NCBI GenBank assembly: GCA_023647555.1
Contig: JALRLY010000273.1
Coordinates: 67,551-124,509 of the forward strand
DNA length: 56,959 nucleotides
Direction of reading: 5' to 3'
Origin: Pancytospora philotis
Taxonomy: Eukaryota > Microsporidia
The position numbers were made by a program, and so were the translations under genes. Shown piece after piece: positions 8,498 to 18,126 of this stretch; the first letter of the stretch is position 1; each line of letters begins with the position of its first letter. Below the pieces are notes generated by a model. It made no database searches and was not told the origin of the DNA. It saw only the letters and a list, made by a program, of their open reading frames with translations.

Positions 8498-11400
8498 TTA
8501 ATTGTCTGGTTTTTCTTTTTTGTCAGTGGATGATGCCTGCTGCGAACTGCCATAGCTAGCGGGCCTGTACCCGGGGCTCGTGGGGCTGTAGCCCGGCGTG
8601 GTGGGCGTATAGCTCGGACTCCTCGGCGCAGAGCTGAACCCCCTCGGCGTGTACGCTGGACTCGCGGGAGAGTACGTAGGGCTCAGCGGCATGTAGTTTG
8701 GCGTAGTGGGGGCGTAGCCGGGGCTCTTCGGCGCATACCCGAACGCGTCGGGCGAGTACGCGGGGCTATGCGGCGAATACGTCGGACTAGAGGGCCTGTA
8801 GCCCGGCGTGGTCGGCGTGTAGCTCGGACTCGCGGGCCCGTAGCCAGGGGTGGTGGGCGAATAGGACGGGCTCGCGGGCCCGTAGCCCGGCGTAGCTGGC
8901 GAGTACATCGGGCTCGCCGCCGAGTACGCCGGATTGGTGTGCCTGTAACTCGGCGTGAGAGGCGCGTAACCCGGCGAGAGCGGCGAGTAGCCCGGAGTCA
9001 TGCCAGAGCCCTGGGCGTAGAGCGGAGTTACGTCCGGCGAGAAGGCCATGGGCGAGAAGGCCGAGGAGGAGACCGAGCCCGGGTTTATCTGCGGCGACCA
9101 GTTCATCTGGCTCGAACTCGAGACAGGGCTGTAGCAGATGGCGGCCGAGTGCTCCATCGCGACCGGCACAGCGGTGTCCTGGGAGTAGCTGAGCTTCTTG
9201 GTATCGAGCACGAGCTGCACATTTCCGGTACCGAGCGGCGCCAGCTGGCCCATCATGATGTTCTCTGTGATACCCGAGTAGTTATCGATCTCAGCGTTCA
9301 CCGCAGCATCGAGGAGGATGTCCACGGTCTGCTCGAAGGAAGCACGCCGAAGCGCACCAGCACCGGCCTTGTTGACACCGTGTCTGGTGATGCCGGTGAG
9401 GAATCCCTTGACCGTCATGACATCAGCGAGCAGAGCCAGGTGGCGCTGGTTCACGTACGAGCCGTTGGCTTCTATGACAAAGCTGAGCTCGTTGAGAATC
9501 GACTGGCGCGCGGCCTCGATACCAAGCACCGATGCAATCGTAATGAAATCGTTGGTCACAAGCTTGCTGCCGTGCACACACGGATGGCTGAGCAGCGTCT
9601 GGAAATTCACACCGTCGGTGTCCAGGCGCCACGCATCCCCGTTGCTCGAAATGTACGCCTTGCGCACATTCTCCAGCCCCTGTATATGAATCTTCATAAT
9701 GCTGGAGATGATGGCATTGTAGAACTGCAGATGCGCATCGCTGGTGTCGGACTCGGAGCCGGTCTCCACGCTCTCGAGGAAGCGGACGCGGATGACCGGG
9801 CTCGTGTCGTTCTCATCGCTCGTGATGGTGTGCGAAATGCTACCGTAGAGCTCTCTGATCTTAGAAGCGACCGTCTCTAGAGAAAGATCCTTGGCAACGA
9901 GCAGCGCACGGTCCACCTCGAGCCGCACAACGAACCTGCCCAGCGCATCGAAGTCCACATCGTCGTCGGGCATCTCGAAGTACGGATCGATGAAGTGTCT
10001 GTCAGCCTCTATTACGGTGGACCGCGGGTCTGGGTCGTACACGAGCTGTGTGGCCCTGCACACGTGCTTCATAGAGCAGTACTCGATCTGGGTCTGCGCG
10101 TGGCGGGCAGCAGCAATGCTCTGACAGTACGGATGCACAAGCACGACCTTCATCGAGGGCGTGCGGATGCTCTGCGACACATTTATGATTTCATTGAGAC
10201 GCGGCACGCCCATCGTAACGGTGGAGGCAACACCAGCCAGGTGGAAGGTATTGAGTGTCATCTGCGTGGCCGGCTCTCCGACGGACTGCGCAGCAAGAGT
10301 GCCGACCATCTCAAAGGCGTTGATTTTGGCCTTTAAGAGCCGCCGCGAAACATCAGCCAGCAGAGCATCGAAAGCAGAGGGGGTGAGCAGACCAAGCACG
10401 GTCTTGACAGCAAGCGAGGCGCGCAAATAATAGTCCAGAATAGCATTGCCGGTGAGGAGCTGCTTCACGCCCGCGAGAATCCTGTATGGAGAGACCGATG
10501 CATTCTTAGCAAGCTGCGGGCATGAGTGCCTGTCAAGGAGACGGCGGATATTGACCGGCGAGGCAAAGCGGTGCTGGAGAAGATCCTTATTGCTGTAGAG
10601 GTACTCGTACTCCTTGTCCAGCAGCTTCTGCAGCTCCACATCCTCGCGCAGCAGCTCGTGTACGTCCGCCGACACGCGTGCGCGCGGAATCGCGTATTCA
10701 GTCTCGATAAAATTGTCGATGAAGAAGCGCGACTTGAAATCGGCGAGGTCCAGAGAGACGTTCTCGAGATGCGTGGCATCAAACGCATCATCACCGTAGA
10801 TGAACTGCAGGATGGTACCGGTCTCAGTGCGCACAGAGTAGTCGTGGTGCACGGTGGCGCCCTCCAGCGCCTTCACAAGGCGGCGCTGGATGTAGCCGGT
10901 CTCTGCCGTCTTGATCGCCGTATCGATCAGGCCCTCACGCCCGCCCATCGCGTGGAAGAAAAACTCACAGGGCGACAGGCCAGTCAGATAAGAATTCTCG
11001 ATGAAGCCACGGGCACGGGCAGAGAAATCGTACTTGCAGAAATGCGGCAGCGCCCGCTCAATGAAGCCAAAGGGAATGCGCTTACCCTCCACGTTCTGCT
11101 GTCCGACGCACGTGGTCACCTGACTGATGTTGATGTACGAGCCCTTACTGCCCGCCGCTACCATCGTCTTCATGTTGTTCTGGAAGTGCAGGCTGTTCTG
11201 CGCCCGCGTTCCGGACACATCACGCGCCTTGTTCAGCACCACATTCACAGAGGACTCGAAGGTCTCGAAGATGCTCATTCCCGGCGCCTTCTCGAGCTCG
11301 CCGCGCCGCGCAGAGTTGATGATATCATCTACCTCGTCCATCGCATTGTGGATGCTCTCGCGGCACACATCGAGAGTGGCACCGTCGGCCACACAGTCGC

Positions 11401-13408
11401 CAATGCCGACACTGAACGCCGAGATGTACAGCATAAAGTGGTTGACCATCTTCTGCAGATTGTCGATGAAGTCGCGCGCAGCAGCCGGCCCGCAGTCGTT
11501 GTAGATCACATGGATGCAGCCGCCCTGCTGCGCACCGACAAACTTCTTATCGACCACACCAGAGACGAGCCGCCCACCGATCACGGACACATGGCAATCG
11601 TTCAGGTTCCTGTTGCACAGCCGGGCAATAGCGCCGGCGCGGTCTACGCTCCCGGGCGCGTACTTCCACAGCAGCTCCTCGCTAACGGTAAAATCGGCCA
11701 CCTCCTCGAAGTTGGCACTGCGGTGGTAGCTGATCTCGGGCAGCAGCGCAGAGAAGAGCTGCTTGCCGGTCCACAGCTCGACAGGCTGCACGATCGCAGG
11801 CTTGAGGAAGTCCAGGAGCGTAGCACCGCGCCTTCCGAACGAGTGCACGGAGAACAGCAGAGCCATCGCCTCGCTCTTGCGGAAGAACGAGTTGCGCAGC
11901 GTGAAGAGCCGCGCACCGACCGTGGCGTCCTGCACAATACCGATCACAGGCCTGTTGGACTGCGGCGTGACGATCTGGTGCGCCACATCCACGAGCCCAG
12001 AGAGCTCAGCGCGCGTGTTGTACGACTGCGGCATGTGCAGATTCATCTCGTCGCCATCAAAATCGGCGTTGTACGGCGCAGTTACGCTGAGATTGAGGCG
12101 GAAGGTCTTGCCGGGCATCACACGGGCGCGGTGGCCCATCATGGACATTTTATGCAGCGATGGCTGGCGGTTGAACAGCACGAAGTCGCCGTCCTGCATG
12201 TGCCGCTCCACGATGGCGCCGGTCTCCAGCCGCAGATCCTGCGAGCTGAAGTGCAGATCGATCCGCTGCCCGTCGTTTCTGATCACGTAGTTCGCGCCGG
12301 GGTAGTCGTTCGGGCCGGCCTGCACGAGCCGCGTGAGCGCAGCGATGTTGAACGCATTCACGCGCTCAGGGAACGTGTGGATCTTGGCGATCTCGACGGG
12401 CACGCCCACCTCGTCGCAGCGTATGTTCGGATCGGGCGTGATCACAGAACGCGCACTGAAGTCCACACGCTTCCCCATCAGATTGCCGCGCACGCGCCCC
12501 TCCTTGCCCTTGAGGCGCGCGCTGAGGCTCTTCAGCGGCCGGCCGTTCTTCTGCTGGCTCTGCGGCTGCCCGCCGATGTCGTTGTCTATGAAAGTGGCCA
12601 GGTGGAACTGCAGCAGCTGCTCGTGGTCGCGCACGACATGCCCGGGCGCGCCGTCCTGCTCGTACTTGCGCAGATGCGCGTTCGACTTCACAATATCAGC
12701 CAGCTTGTGCGTGAGATCGTCCTCGCCGCGCAGGTACCCGTTCATCACGATCGACGGCCGCATGCTCGGCGGCGGCACGTGCAGCACCGTAAGCAGCATC
12801 CAGTCGGGCCGGCAGAACCGCCGGTCGAACCCGAGGAACTCGAAGTCCTCCTCGCTCATCTTCTTCAGGATCGCATACACCTTCTCGCCGTTGAGCAGCA
12901 CCTTGCCGTCGCTCCCGTCGCCCTTCATGAACACAGCAAGATTCAGCCCCTCGCGCTTGATCACCGGCTGCTTGTTGCCGCAGCCCGTGGGCCCGGTGTC
13001 GCTCATCTCGCCCTCGCACACGCTCTTCGCGCGCAGCACCTCCCACGCGCCGTTCAGGTCCCGCGGCAGCAGCCGCTTCGGCACCTTGATCTTCGAGCAG
13101 TAGAAGCACACGCACTCCAGCACCTTCTTCACCCGCCCCATGTACCCTATGTGGAACATCGGGCGCGCCAGCTCTATGTGCCCGTGGTGCCCGTCGCACT
13201 CGTACGACGACTGGTTGCACGTCTGGCACTGGAACGTCCGCTCGGTCGTGCCCATCCGCAGATCGATCAGCCCGCCCTCCTTGGGAATCCCGCCCTCCAT
13301 CGTCTCGGGATGCACGACATGCACAACGCTCCCGCGCTTGATCTCCTCAGGGCTGAACAGCCCGAACTGGATCCCTGCTATCCGCCGGCACTCGTCGTCC
13401 TCTAGCAT
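8498..13408 (-). CDS. RPB1: RNA polymerase II largest subunit Rpb1
   Basis: Catalytic largest subunit of RNA polymerase II, 1636 aa. The N-terminal clamp carries zinc ligands (CQTCNQSSYEC at 61-71, then HGH, and CFYC near 101-104). The active-site Mg-binding loop NADFDGDEMN is at 447-456. The bridge helix region (FIENSYLTGLSPCEFFFHAM) and the trigger loop (LAAQSVGEPATQMTLNTFH) are intact. The C-terminal domain contains about 21 heptads, all imperfect: none is exactly YSPTSPS, only about 8 keep Ser2, Thr often replaces Ser5, and position 7 is mostly Gly, Ser or Ala. The ATG at 13408 is preceded by CAAATTTTTCAGCGCAGCCTAGCCC. The upstream spacer holds an iterated motif shared with the divergent NIPA gene. 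Confidence 0.98.
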   Translation of the reverse strand: MLEDDECRRIAGIQFGLFSPEEIKRGSVVHVVHPETMEGGIPKEGGLIDLRMGTTERTFQCQTCNQSSYECDGHHGHIELARPMFHIGYMGRVKKVLECVCFYCSKIKVPKRLLPRDLNGAWEVLRAKSVCEGEMSDTGPTGCGNKQPVIKREGLNLAVFMKGDGSDGKVLLNGEKVYAILKKMSEEDFEFLGFDRRFCRPDWMLLTVLHVPPPSMRPSIVMNGYLRGEDDLTHKLADIVKSNAHLRKYEQDGAPGHVVRDHEQLLQFHLATFIDNDIGGQPQSQQKNGRPLKSLSARLKGKEGRVRGNLMGKRVDFSARSVITPDPNIRCDEVGVPVEIAKIHTFPERVNAFNIAALTRLVQAGPNDYPGANYVIRNDGQRIDLHFSSQDLRLETGAIVERHMQDGDFVLFNRQPSLHKMSMMGHRARVMPGKTFRLNLSVTAPYNADFDGDEMNLHMPQSYNTRAELSGLVDVAHQIVTPQSNRPVIGIVQDATVGARLFTLRNSFFRKSEAMALLFSVHSFGRRGATLLDFLKPAIVQPVELWTGKQLFSALLPEISYHRSANFEEVADFTVSEELLWKYAPGSVDRAGAIARLCNRNLNDCHVSVIGGRLVSGVVDKKFVGAQQGGCIHVIYNDCGPAAARDFIDNLQKMVNHFMLYISAFSVGIGDCVADGATLDVCRESIHNAMDEVDDIINSARRGELEKAPGMSIFETFESSVNVVLNKARDVSGTRAQNSLHFQNNMKTMVAAGSKGSYINISQVTTCVGQQNVEGKRIPFGFIERALPHFCKYDFSARARGFIENSYLTGLSPCEFFFHAMGGREGLIDTAIKTAETGYIQRRLVKALEGATVHHDYSVRTETGTILQFIYGDDAFDATHLENVSLDLADFKSRFFIDNFIETEYAIPRARVSADVHELLREDVELQKLLDKEYEYLYSNKDLLQHRFASPVNIRRLLDRHSCPQLAKNASVSPYRILAGVKQLLTGNAILDYYLRASLAVKTVLGLLTPSAFDALLADVSRRLLKAKINAFEMVGTLAAQSVGEPATQMTLNTFHLAGVASTVTMGVPRLNEIINVSQSIRTPSMKVVLVHPYCQSIAAARHAQTQIEYCSMKHVCRATQLVYDPDPRSTVIEADRHFIDPYFEMPDDDVDFDALGRFVVRLEVDRALLVAKDLSLETVASKIRELYGSISHTITSDENDTSPVIRVRFLESVETGSESDTSDAHLQFYNAIISSIMKIHIQGLENVRKAYISSNGDAWRLDTDGVNFQTLLSHPCVHGSKLVTNDFITIASVLGIEAARQSILNELSFVIEANGSYVNQRHLALLADVMTVKGFLTGITRHGVNKAGAGALRRASFEQTVDILLDAAVNAEIDNYSGITENIMMGQLAPLGTGNVQLVLDTKKLSYSQDTAVPVAMEHSAAICYSPVSSSSQMNWSPQINPGSVSSSAFSPMAFSPDVTPLYAQGSGMTPGYSPLSPGYAPLTPSYRHTNPAYSAASPMYSPATPGYGPASPSYSPTTPGYGPASPSYTPTTPGYRPSSPTYSPHSPAYSPDAFGYAPKSPGYAPTTPNYMPLSPTYSPASPAYTPRGFSSAPRSPSYTPTTPGYSPTSPGYRPASYGSSQQASSTDKKEKPDN

Positions 13409-13870
13409 GGGCTAGGCTGCGCTGAAAAATTTGTCTTAATCGCATGGGCCACCCGTCTCCGGATCACATGCGGTGTGCTGGGGCGGATTGATGCATGTGC
13501 GTGCTATCTGGGGCGGCGCGCGTCCGCATCCACTGCCGTAGTGTTTGCAGTTCCATGGCACAAAAATAAACGTGGGAGGGTATTTTCGATTTGATGGCGG
13601 TGATCTACCTATGGATATTTAGGCAGTGATCTACCTATGGATATCTAGGCAGTGATCTACTTAAACAGTGATCTACCGAGGCAGTGATCTATCGAGGCAG
13701 TGAAGTATAGTATTATACATGAGCAGCTCATTACAAATTGTAACATATGATTTATGCATTAAAATTGATGCTTTCATGCTGAGCATTGCATGCTAAGGAC
13801 TGCAGCATTGCAGCACAGAGATGATTTATTTACGCGGTGTTACAATTTGGCCGGGCGCATAAACAGAGCC
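13409..13870. promoter_or_regulatory. Divergent promoter region of RPB1 and the NIPA-like gene
   Basis: These 462 bp contain no gene. The left edge carries the RPB1 AAATTTTT/CCC signal on the minus strand, the right edge carries ACAATTTGGCCGGGC before the NIPA-like ATG, and the middle carries an array of GTGATCTAC motifs annotated separately. The part from 13710 to 13840 is AT-rich and otherwise featureless. Confidence 0.6.
13596..13707. repeat. Iteron-like array of six GGCAGTGATCTAC motifs
   Basis: The core C(A/G)GTGATCTAC begins at 13598, 13624, 13650, 13666 and 13682, with a degraded sixth copy at 13698 (CAGTGAAGTA). The spacings are 26, 26, 16, 16 and 16 bp. In the first two units the core is followed by CTATGGATAT(T/C)TAGG, which is missing from the later ones, so the short period is the long one minus 10 bp. 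Such phased copies in a shared promoter suggest binding sites for one factor, but replication or simple slippage is also possible. Confidence 0.8.
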
Positions 13871-15256
13871 ATGCTCATGCTCATCCTCCGCCTCCTGTCG
13901 GTGCGCGCCTTCGGCTGCATACTCGACGGCGACTGCAGCCCCGCGGAGGGCTCCGGGTACAACAGACTCTACTGCATCAACAACACCTGCCAGCGGATCA
14001 AGGGCCCGGGCCAGCACTGCACGCTGCCGCAGCAGTGCGCCTCGTACCAGTACTACGGGCCGCTCGCCTGCTCGGCCAGCTGCAAGGAGCAGGGCGAGTG
14101 CAGCAACCGGCTCTTGGAGCGCACCAAGTTCTGCTGCAAGGCGGTCCCGCCCAAGGGCGAGTGCGTGCTGGACAGGCCGCGGCACCTGAGCGGCTGCGCG
14201 GCGTCCCACACCTGCACGGCCGTCGGCGGGTCCCCGATGTGCGTGGAGAAGGAGGGGCAGTCGTGGCTGCTCGGCGCCGCGTGCAGCATCGCGGGCAACA
14301 TCCTCATCAACTGCGGCATCAACTTCCAGAAGAAGAGCTACACGGCGCCGGCCCTCACGCTGCTCGGCTGTGCGCTCAGTACGATGCTGGTGGGCAGCGT
14401 CATTTATGCGCTCGGCAAGATCATCAGCTTCTCGGCCTACATATTCGGGAGCCAGTCGATGCTGGCGGGGCTCAGCGCCACGGGGCTCGTCTCCAACTCC
14501 GTGTTCGCGCCGCTGATCAACAACGAAATCTTTACGTGGAAGGACGCCACGGCGATTGCGTTCGTCCTCACCGGCACCTCGATCATTCTGCACAACACGA
14601 GCCACTCCCACGTTGCGTACAGCCTGTGCGAGCTCATGAGCATGTACAGGAACCGCGGCACGCTGCTATGGCTCAGCTTTGTCTTGCTGGCCACCGCGTC
14701 CACCTACGTGTTCATACAGTTCGTGGAGATCAACAGCGACTGGGCGGTGCCGGGCGGCGGCTTCCAGTTCCTGAAGAGCAGTTTATTCTTCGATGCCGAC
14801 GGCTTCGTCTGCACGTTCGTGATGGTCTTCGCCTACGTATTCCTCTCCTCGCTCATCGCCTCGTTCACCACGCTCAGCGCCAAGAGCCTCGGCGAGATCT
14901 TCGACCGCGCGCTCGGCGGCGACAATCTGCTGCGGAGCTTCCCGTTCTACTTCTTCCTCTGCACGCTCGTCGGGTGCACGCTCCTCCAGATCTACTGGCT
15001 AAACCGCGCGCTCAGACACTTCGATGCGCTGCTCGTGATGCCCATCTTCCACATCAGCTGGACGATCCTCAGCATCCTCACGGCGGGCATCTACTTTCAG
15101 GACTTCGACCACTACTCGCGCACGCAGTTCAGGAACTTTCTGGCCGGCGTGCTCGTGATCTTTGTTGGCTCGGTCTTCCTGGGCGCGCGCATAACGAACC
15201 GCGCGCACGTGCAGAGCAGGAGCATCAGCGTCGACGAGGAGCAAAAGTACAAATAG
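13871..15256 (+). CDS. NIPA-type (DUF803) magnesium transporter-like protein with Cys-rich ectodomain
   Basis: Predicted polytopic membrane protein of 461 aa. Residues 1-15 form a signal peptide (MLMLILRLLSVRAFG). About 100 residues with 15 cysteines follow, then eight or nine membrane segments. The membrane part resembles the NIPA/DUF803 branch of the drug/metabolite transporter superfamily: an N-terminal helix with an AGNILINCGINFQKKSY-like stretch, an AGLSATGLVSNSVFAPL loop, and late helices with a FHISWTILSILTAGIYF-type region. NIPA proteins move Mg2+ and related cations in animals and fungi. The Cys-rich ectodomain is not usual for the family. The ATG at 13871 was preferred because it opens the signal peptide and follows an ACAATTT box; an upstream ATG would add 27 residues. 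Confidence 0.8.
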   Translation: MLMLILRLLSVRAFGCILDGDCSPAEGSGYNRLYCINNTCQRIKGPGQHCTLPQQCASYQYYGPLACSASCKEQGECSNRLLERTKFCCKAVPPKGECVLDRPRHLSGCAASHTCTAVGGSPMCVEKEGQSWLLGAACSIAGNILINCGINFQKKSYTAPALTLLGCALSTMLVGSVIYALGKIISFSAYIFGSQSMLAGLSATGLVSNSVFAPLINNEIFTWKDATAIAFVLTGTSIILHNTSHSHVAYSLCELMSMYRNRGTLLWLSFVLLATASTYVFIQFVEINSDWAVPGGGFQFLKSSLFFDADGFVCTFVMVFAYVFLSSLIASFTTLSAKSLGEIFDRALGGDNLLRSFPFYFFLCTLVGCTLLQIYWLNRALRHFDALLVMPIFHISWTILSILTAGIYFQDFDHYSRTQFRNFLAGVLVIFVGSVFLGARITNRAHVQSRSISVDEEQKYK

Positions 15257-15591
15257 GCTTAGCGGGGTCTGTATGATTATGTTGTTAAAAGCTGCGTTAT
15301 GATCTTTTGCATTACAGGGTATCATCATGCTAGATGCGCATTATCTGCAATTATGTAGGAGTAAATCTTATTGAAGTAGCACCTATGATTTATACATCCA
15401 ATTTAGGATTTTTTAGCCTTTATAGCAGCAATAAGCTGGCTCTAGAGATCTGAATAGATGGGAAAATACAATGAATTGGCGAATTGCAAAATTTTACCTG
15501 CGCGCCGCTGGCCAAAATAGCTACGCATGGAACATGGCAAAGCGCCAGGAAGGAGAAAAAGAGTAGAAACACCAGCAAAATTTATTCGTAA
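15257..15591. other. Convergent intergenic region, nothing recognised
   Basis: This 335-bp AT-rich spacer lies between the 3' ends of the NIPA-like and HP1-like genes. AAAATTTATT just before 15591 is probably the 3' processing signal of the HP1-like gene. I see no other feature. Confidence 0.5.
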
Positions 15592-16020
15592 TCACTCAGG
15601 GAACGAGATGTTGGACTCGTAGAACTCTAGCAGCCTCACGGGCGCCTTGCAGTGCATGTCCTTGTTGGAGCAGATGCCCACATTACCGTCGTGCATGACG
15701 TACTCCACCTCGAGCGTGCCCTGCGCGTTCATGGAGACGCCCAGCACCTTCTCAATCTTGTCGCCCCACTCGTTGGTGACGGCAGGCGAGAATTTCTTCG
15801 TCAGCCTTTTGGCGGGAGATTTTTTCTCCTTGGCCTCCCGCTTGCTCGCCTCGTACTCAGCCTTCAGCTCGTTGCTCAGGATGTTGGCCTCGTCCTCCCA
15901 GGTGTTGTTCTCGTCGCTGTACCCAACCCACTTGATGTAGTACTGCTTGCGCCCGTTGACGACCCTGTCCTTCACGATGGTCTCTATCTCGTAGATGTCC
16001 TCCTCCGAACCGCTTGACAT
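15592..16020 (-). CDS. HP1-like chromodomain/chromoshadow protein
   Basis: Small heterochromatin protein 1 homologue, 142 aa. The N-terminal chromodomain (about residues 9-58) keeps the methyl-lysine cage as Y10, W31 and Y34, with exactly the Y-x20-W-x2-Y spacing of fly HP1, and an NTWE motif follows. A basic Lys-rich hinge (SPAKRLTKKFSPA) leads to a C-terminal chromoshadow-like domain from about residue 78 (EWGDKIEKVLGVSMNAQGTL to the end). It should bind H3K9-methylated nucleosomes and dimerise through the shadow domain. The ATG at 16020 follows GATTTTTGGGCCC directly; an upstream in-frame ATG within the promoter motif is less likely. Confidence 0.88.
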   Translation of the reverse strand: MSSGSEEDIYEIETIVKDRVVNGRKQYYIKWVGYSDENNTWEDEANILSNELKAEYEASKREAKEKKSPAKRLTKKFSPAVTNEWGDKIEKVLGVSMNAQGTLEVEYVMHDGNVGICSNKDMHCKAPVRLLEFYESNISFPE

Positions 16021-16620
16021 GGGCCCAAAAATCATTTTTGCCAAATTCGCAATAAGCGAGCGGCAGCAGTAACCCGGTCGCAAGCATCATGCGCCGCGGG
16101 TCCAGCATGGAAACGCGCTGCGTCTAAAGTGATCGAGCACTAACACCAGTAGGCTGCACGGGTTTAAGCATATGCTGCTTGTAATCATGCGTTTCTACAG
16201 CGAGATCGACGCTGACTAAGTAATTGTGGACTACGAGAAGATCAATTCCTGCTCTGCTTGAAGATAGCGGCTATCATCGCGCCCGGCCAGAAATCACTCA
16301 GATTTTTTGAGCAATAATTTTTCTACTTAATTATGCTGGTTTGGGTTTTACTGGTATGTGAGACAGGGACACCTTATGCCCTTGCTGATGCAAATAAATA
16401 CCCCAACTCATGACTAAAGATCGAAGGCCGTTCCCCTCTTCTCCAGTATTTCCCGTGCCACCCAACAATTATACCGTCTTTAACAGTGAAAATGAACAAC
16501 TATGAAATTAAAATGGCTCTGGGATCTACGGGCGCAAGCACCATGCGGATAAACACTAGTACAGTTTGAAAATTGCCGGATGAAACGGCCTCAAATAGAG
16601 GTGAATAGAAGAACGCCGAG
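16021..16620. other. 600-bp intergenic region, nothing recognised
   Basis: This is the HP1-like promoter on its left and the 3' flank of family C copy 1 on its right. I see no ORF with a promoter signal and no RNA gene. It is visibly more AT-rich than the core genes and marks the change to the lower-GC family C genes. Confidence 0.5.
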
Positions 16621-17889
16621 CTATTTATTCGCTTCCTTTTTATTCTCTGGTTCGCCAGCAAATTCAGCTTCAGCGTTGTTTAGCTCTTGATACTTCTCTT
16701 TACAGCCTAGGTCAATCATTCTTCCAGCAACAGTCCTAATTACAGCACCAATTAACCTACGGATAAAAATAGAGGTTGGACGGAAATCGTCAGGATAATC
16801 GTTGGCGAAGCTCGCAGTGATTGTATCCATCTCACGAAATGCGCTGTCGATGTCTTCAAAGAGCGTCGGCGCGATTTTATCCTGATTATGCATGGTGATA
16901 TAAACCTCATCGGCATGCTTCTGCAAAGCCTCCAATTCGCCAGTAACTTGGTTGTGAGCCGCCCGCCAAAAGAAGCCCCATGCCTCGTAGTCCATTTCGG
17001 GATACACAAAATGTAGATGCTCAAACGGATCCTTCACATCACCTATAGCAAATACGGTACTGAAAACTATTTCGCTCGATACTTCTTCCGGGACTCTAGA
17101 AACATACGCAAGCCCTTTCCTGCAATAGTCCCTAAAATGATTGATAAAAGTAGCACCAACTGACTTGCGAGTTGCATCTGTGCCCAATACACTAATTGGT
17201 ATGTGACAGTTGAAGCCCCTCGCAGTTGCAATATCTGAGTGATAGTCTATTTTCTCCCTAAGTGCGTCCAGCCCTTGAACTGCGGCGCCATCGAGTCCGT
17301 CGAGCTCTCCAACCTGGGAATTTTCGACAAAAGCCGATGTCTCCCTGGAAATTCTGTTTACAGCCACTATTACGTTACGAAACTCAAGATATGCAGAATC
17401 GTAGGCACGCAACAGATCACAGATATACATGTAACTCTTACGCAGGCGCTCTGAGGATGGCAAAAAATGCTTCAAATCTTCATTAAGTGCATCAATCGGT
17501 GGCTTAGCTGTACTTTTCCCTGCGCGCTTCTTGAAACTGTACGGGTAATAGGACTCATTCACATAATTGCTGAGCGCTTTCTGGTATATTTTGAAGAGCT
17601 GCTCCCTCCATTCTGTTTGGTAAAGGTGCGCAGCAGTATCACTTTTAACTGCCCCGTCGACCTTCAGCGGCTCGTCATAACAAATCGGTGCTGCGAGACG
17701 CTGCATCACATGCGAGAACCCTAGGAAACAGCACGGCATGTAGCGCTTTCCGCTACCACTTACAGGAGGGTTGATGATGCCAGCACGTTTTGACAGCTCA
17801 TAATCACTCTCTGTTAATAAACCGGCCCGGCGCCACATGTACGTCGCGAGGCACTGCGCGATGCATGTAAAGCTTGTCGTGCAGCGCAT
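16621..17889 (-). CDS. Family C paralogue 1, unknown, possible secreted protein
   Basis: I do not recognise a known domain in this 422-aa protein. It is clearly paralogous to the next gene (420 aa). Both begin MRCTT and continue CIAQCLAT and MWR(R/K)AGLLT(E/D)SDYEL. They share a W(R/K)EQL block near residues 91-98, an RGF(N/H) block near 224-226 and FVYPEMDYE(A/G)WG at 294-306, so the two align end to end. The first 17 residues could be a weak signal peptide (CIAQCLA core). The ATG at 17889 follows AAAATTTTGCCCT; upstream in-frame residues are not conserved between copies. The stop lies in AATAAATAG, overlapping a polyadenylation-like signal. GC content is visibly lower than in core genes. 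Confidence 0.75.
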   Translation of the reverse strand: MRCTTSFTCIAQCLATYMWRRAGLLTESDYELSKRAGIINPPVSGSGKRYMPCCFLGFSHVMQRLAAPICYDEPLKVDGAVKSDTAAHLYQTEWREQLFKIYQKALSNYVNESYYPYSFKKRAGKSTAKPPIDALNEDLKHFLPSSERLRKSYMYICDLLRAYDSAYLEFRNVIVAVNRISRETSAFVENSQVGELDGLDGAAVQGLDALREKIDYHSDIATARGFNCHIPISVLGTDATRKSVGATFINHFRDYCRKGLAYVSRVPEEVSSEIVFSTVFAIGDVKDPFEHLHFVYPEMDYEAWGFFWRAAHNQVTGELEALQKHADEVYITMHNQDKIAPTLFEDIDSAFREMDTITASFANDYPDDFRPTSIFIRRLIGAVIRTVAGRMIDLGCKEKYQELNNAEAEFAGEPENKKEANK

Positions 17890-18126
17890 AGGGCAAAATT
17901 TTCTCCGCTTTCTACAGCCAGCATTGAAAAGGTAAAAAGTTGCCTGCCCAGGTTGGGTAGGTGATAACACATTTCGATAGACTATCGTTGAATATTCGGC
18001 AGGGAGTAATTTAAATGATATTTGCACTGCGGGAACAGGGTCACAGGCCGGGAGCGTCTGATACCTCGGAACTAACAACAAGAAAATACAAGGTACTTGC
18101 AAAAAACCGGCCTCCGGTAAATTTAC

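Noticed and set aside
10526..13405. A 959-codon open frame on the strand opposite RPB1
   Set aside because: Antisense of the conserved RPB1 core; the composition (His/Arg/Val/Leu/Ala) is that of a shadow frame and no promoter box precedes it.
13815..13825. ACAGAGATGAT, the U6 snRNA catalytic core string
   Set aside because: The downstream U6 sequence (AGC triad and 3' stem) is absent and it lies in a promoter region.
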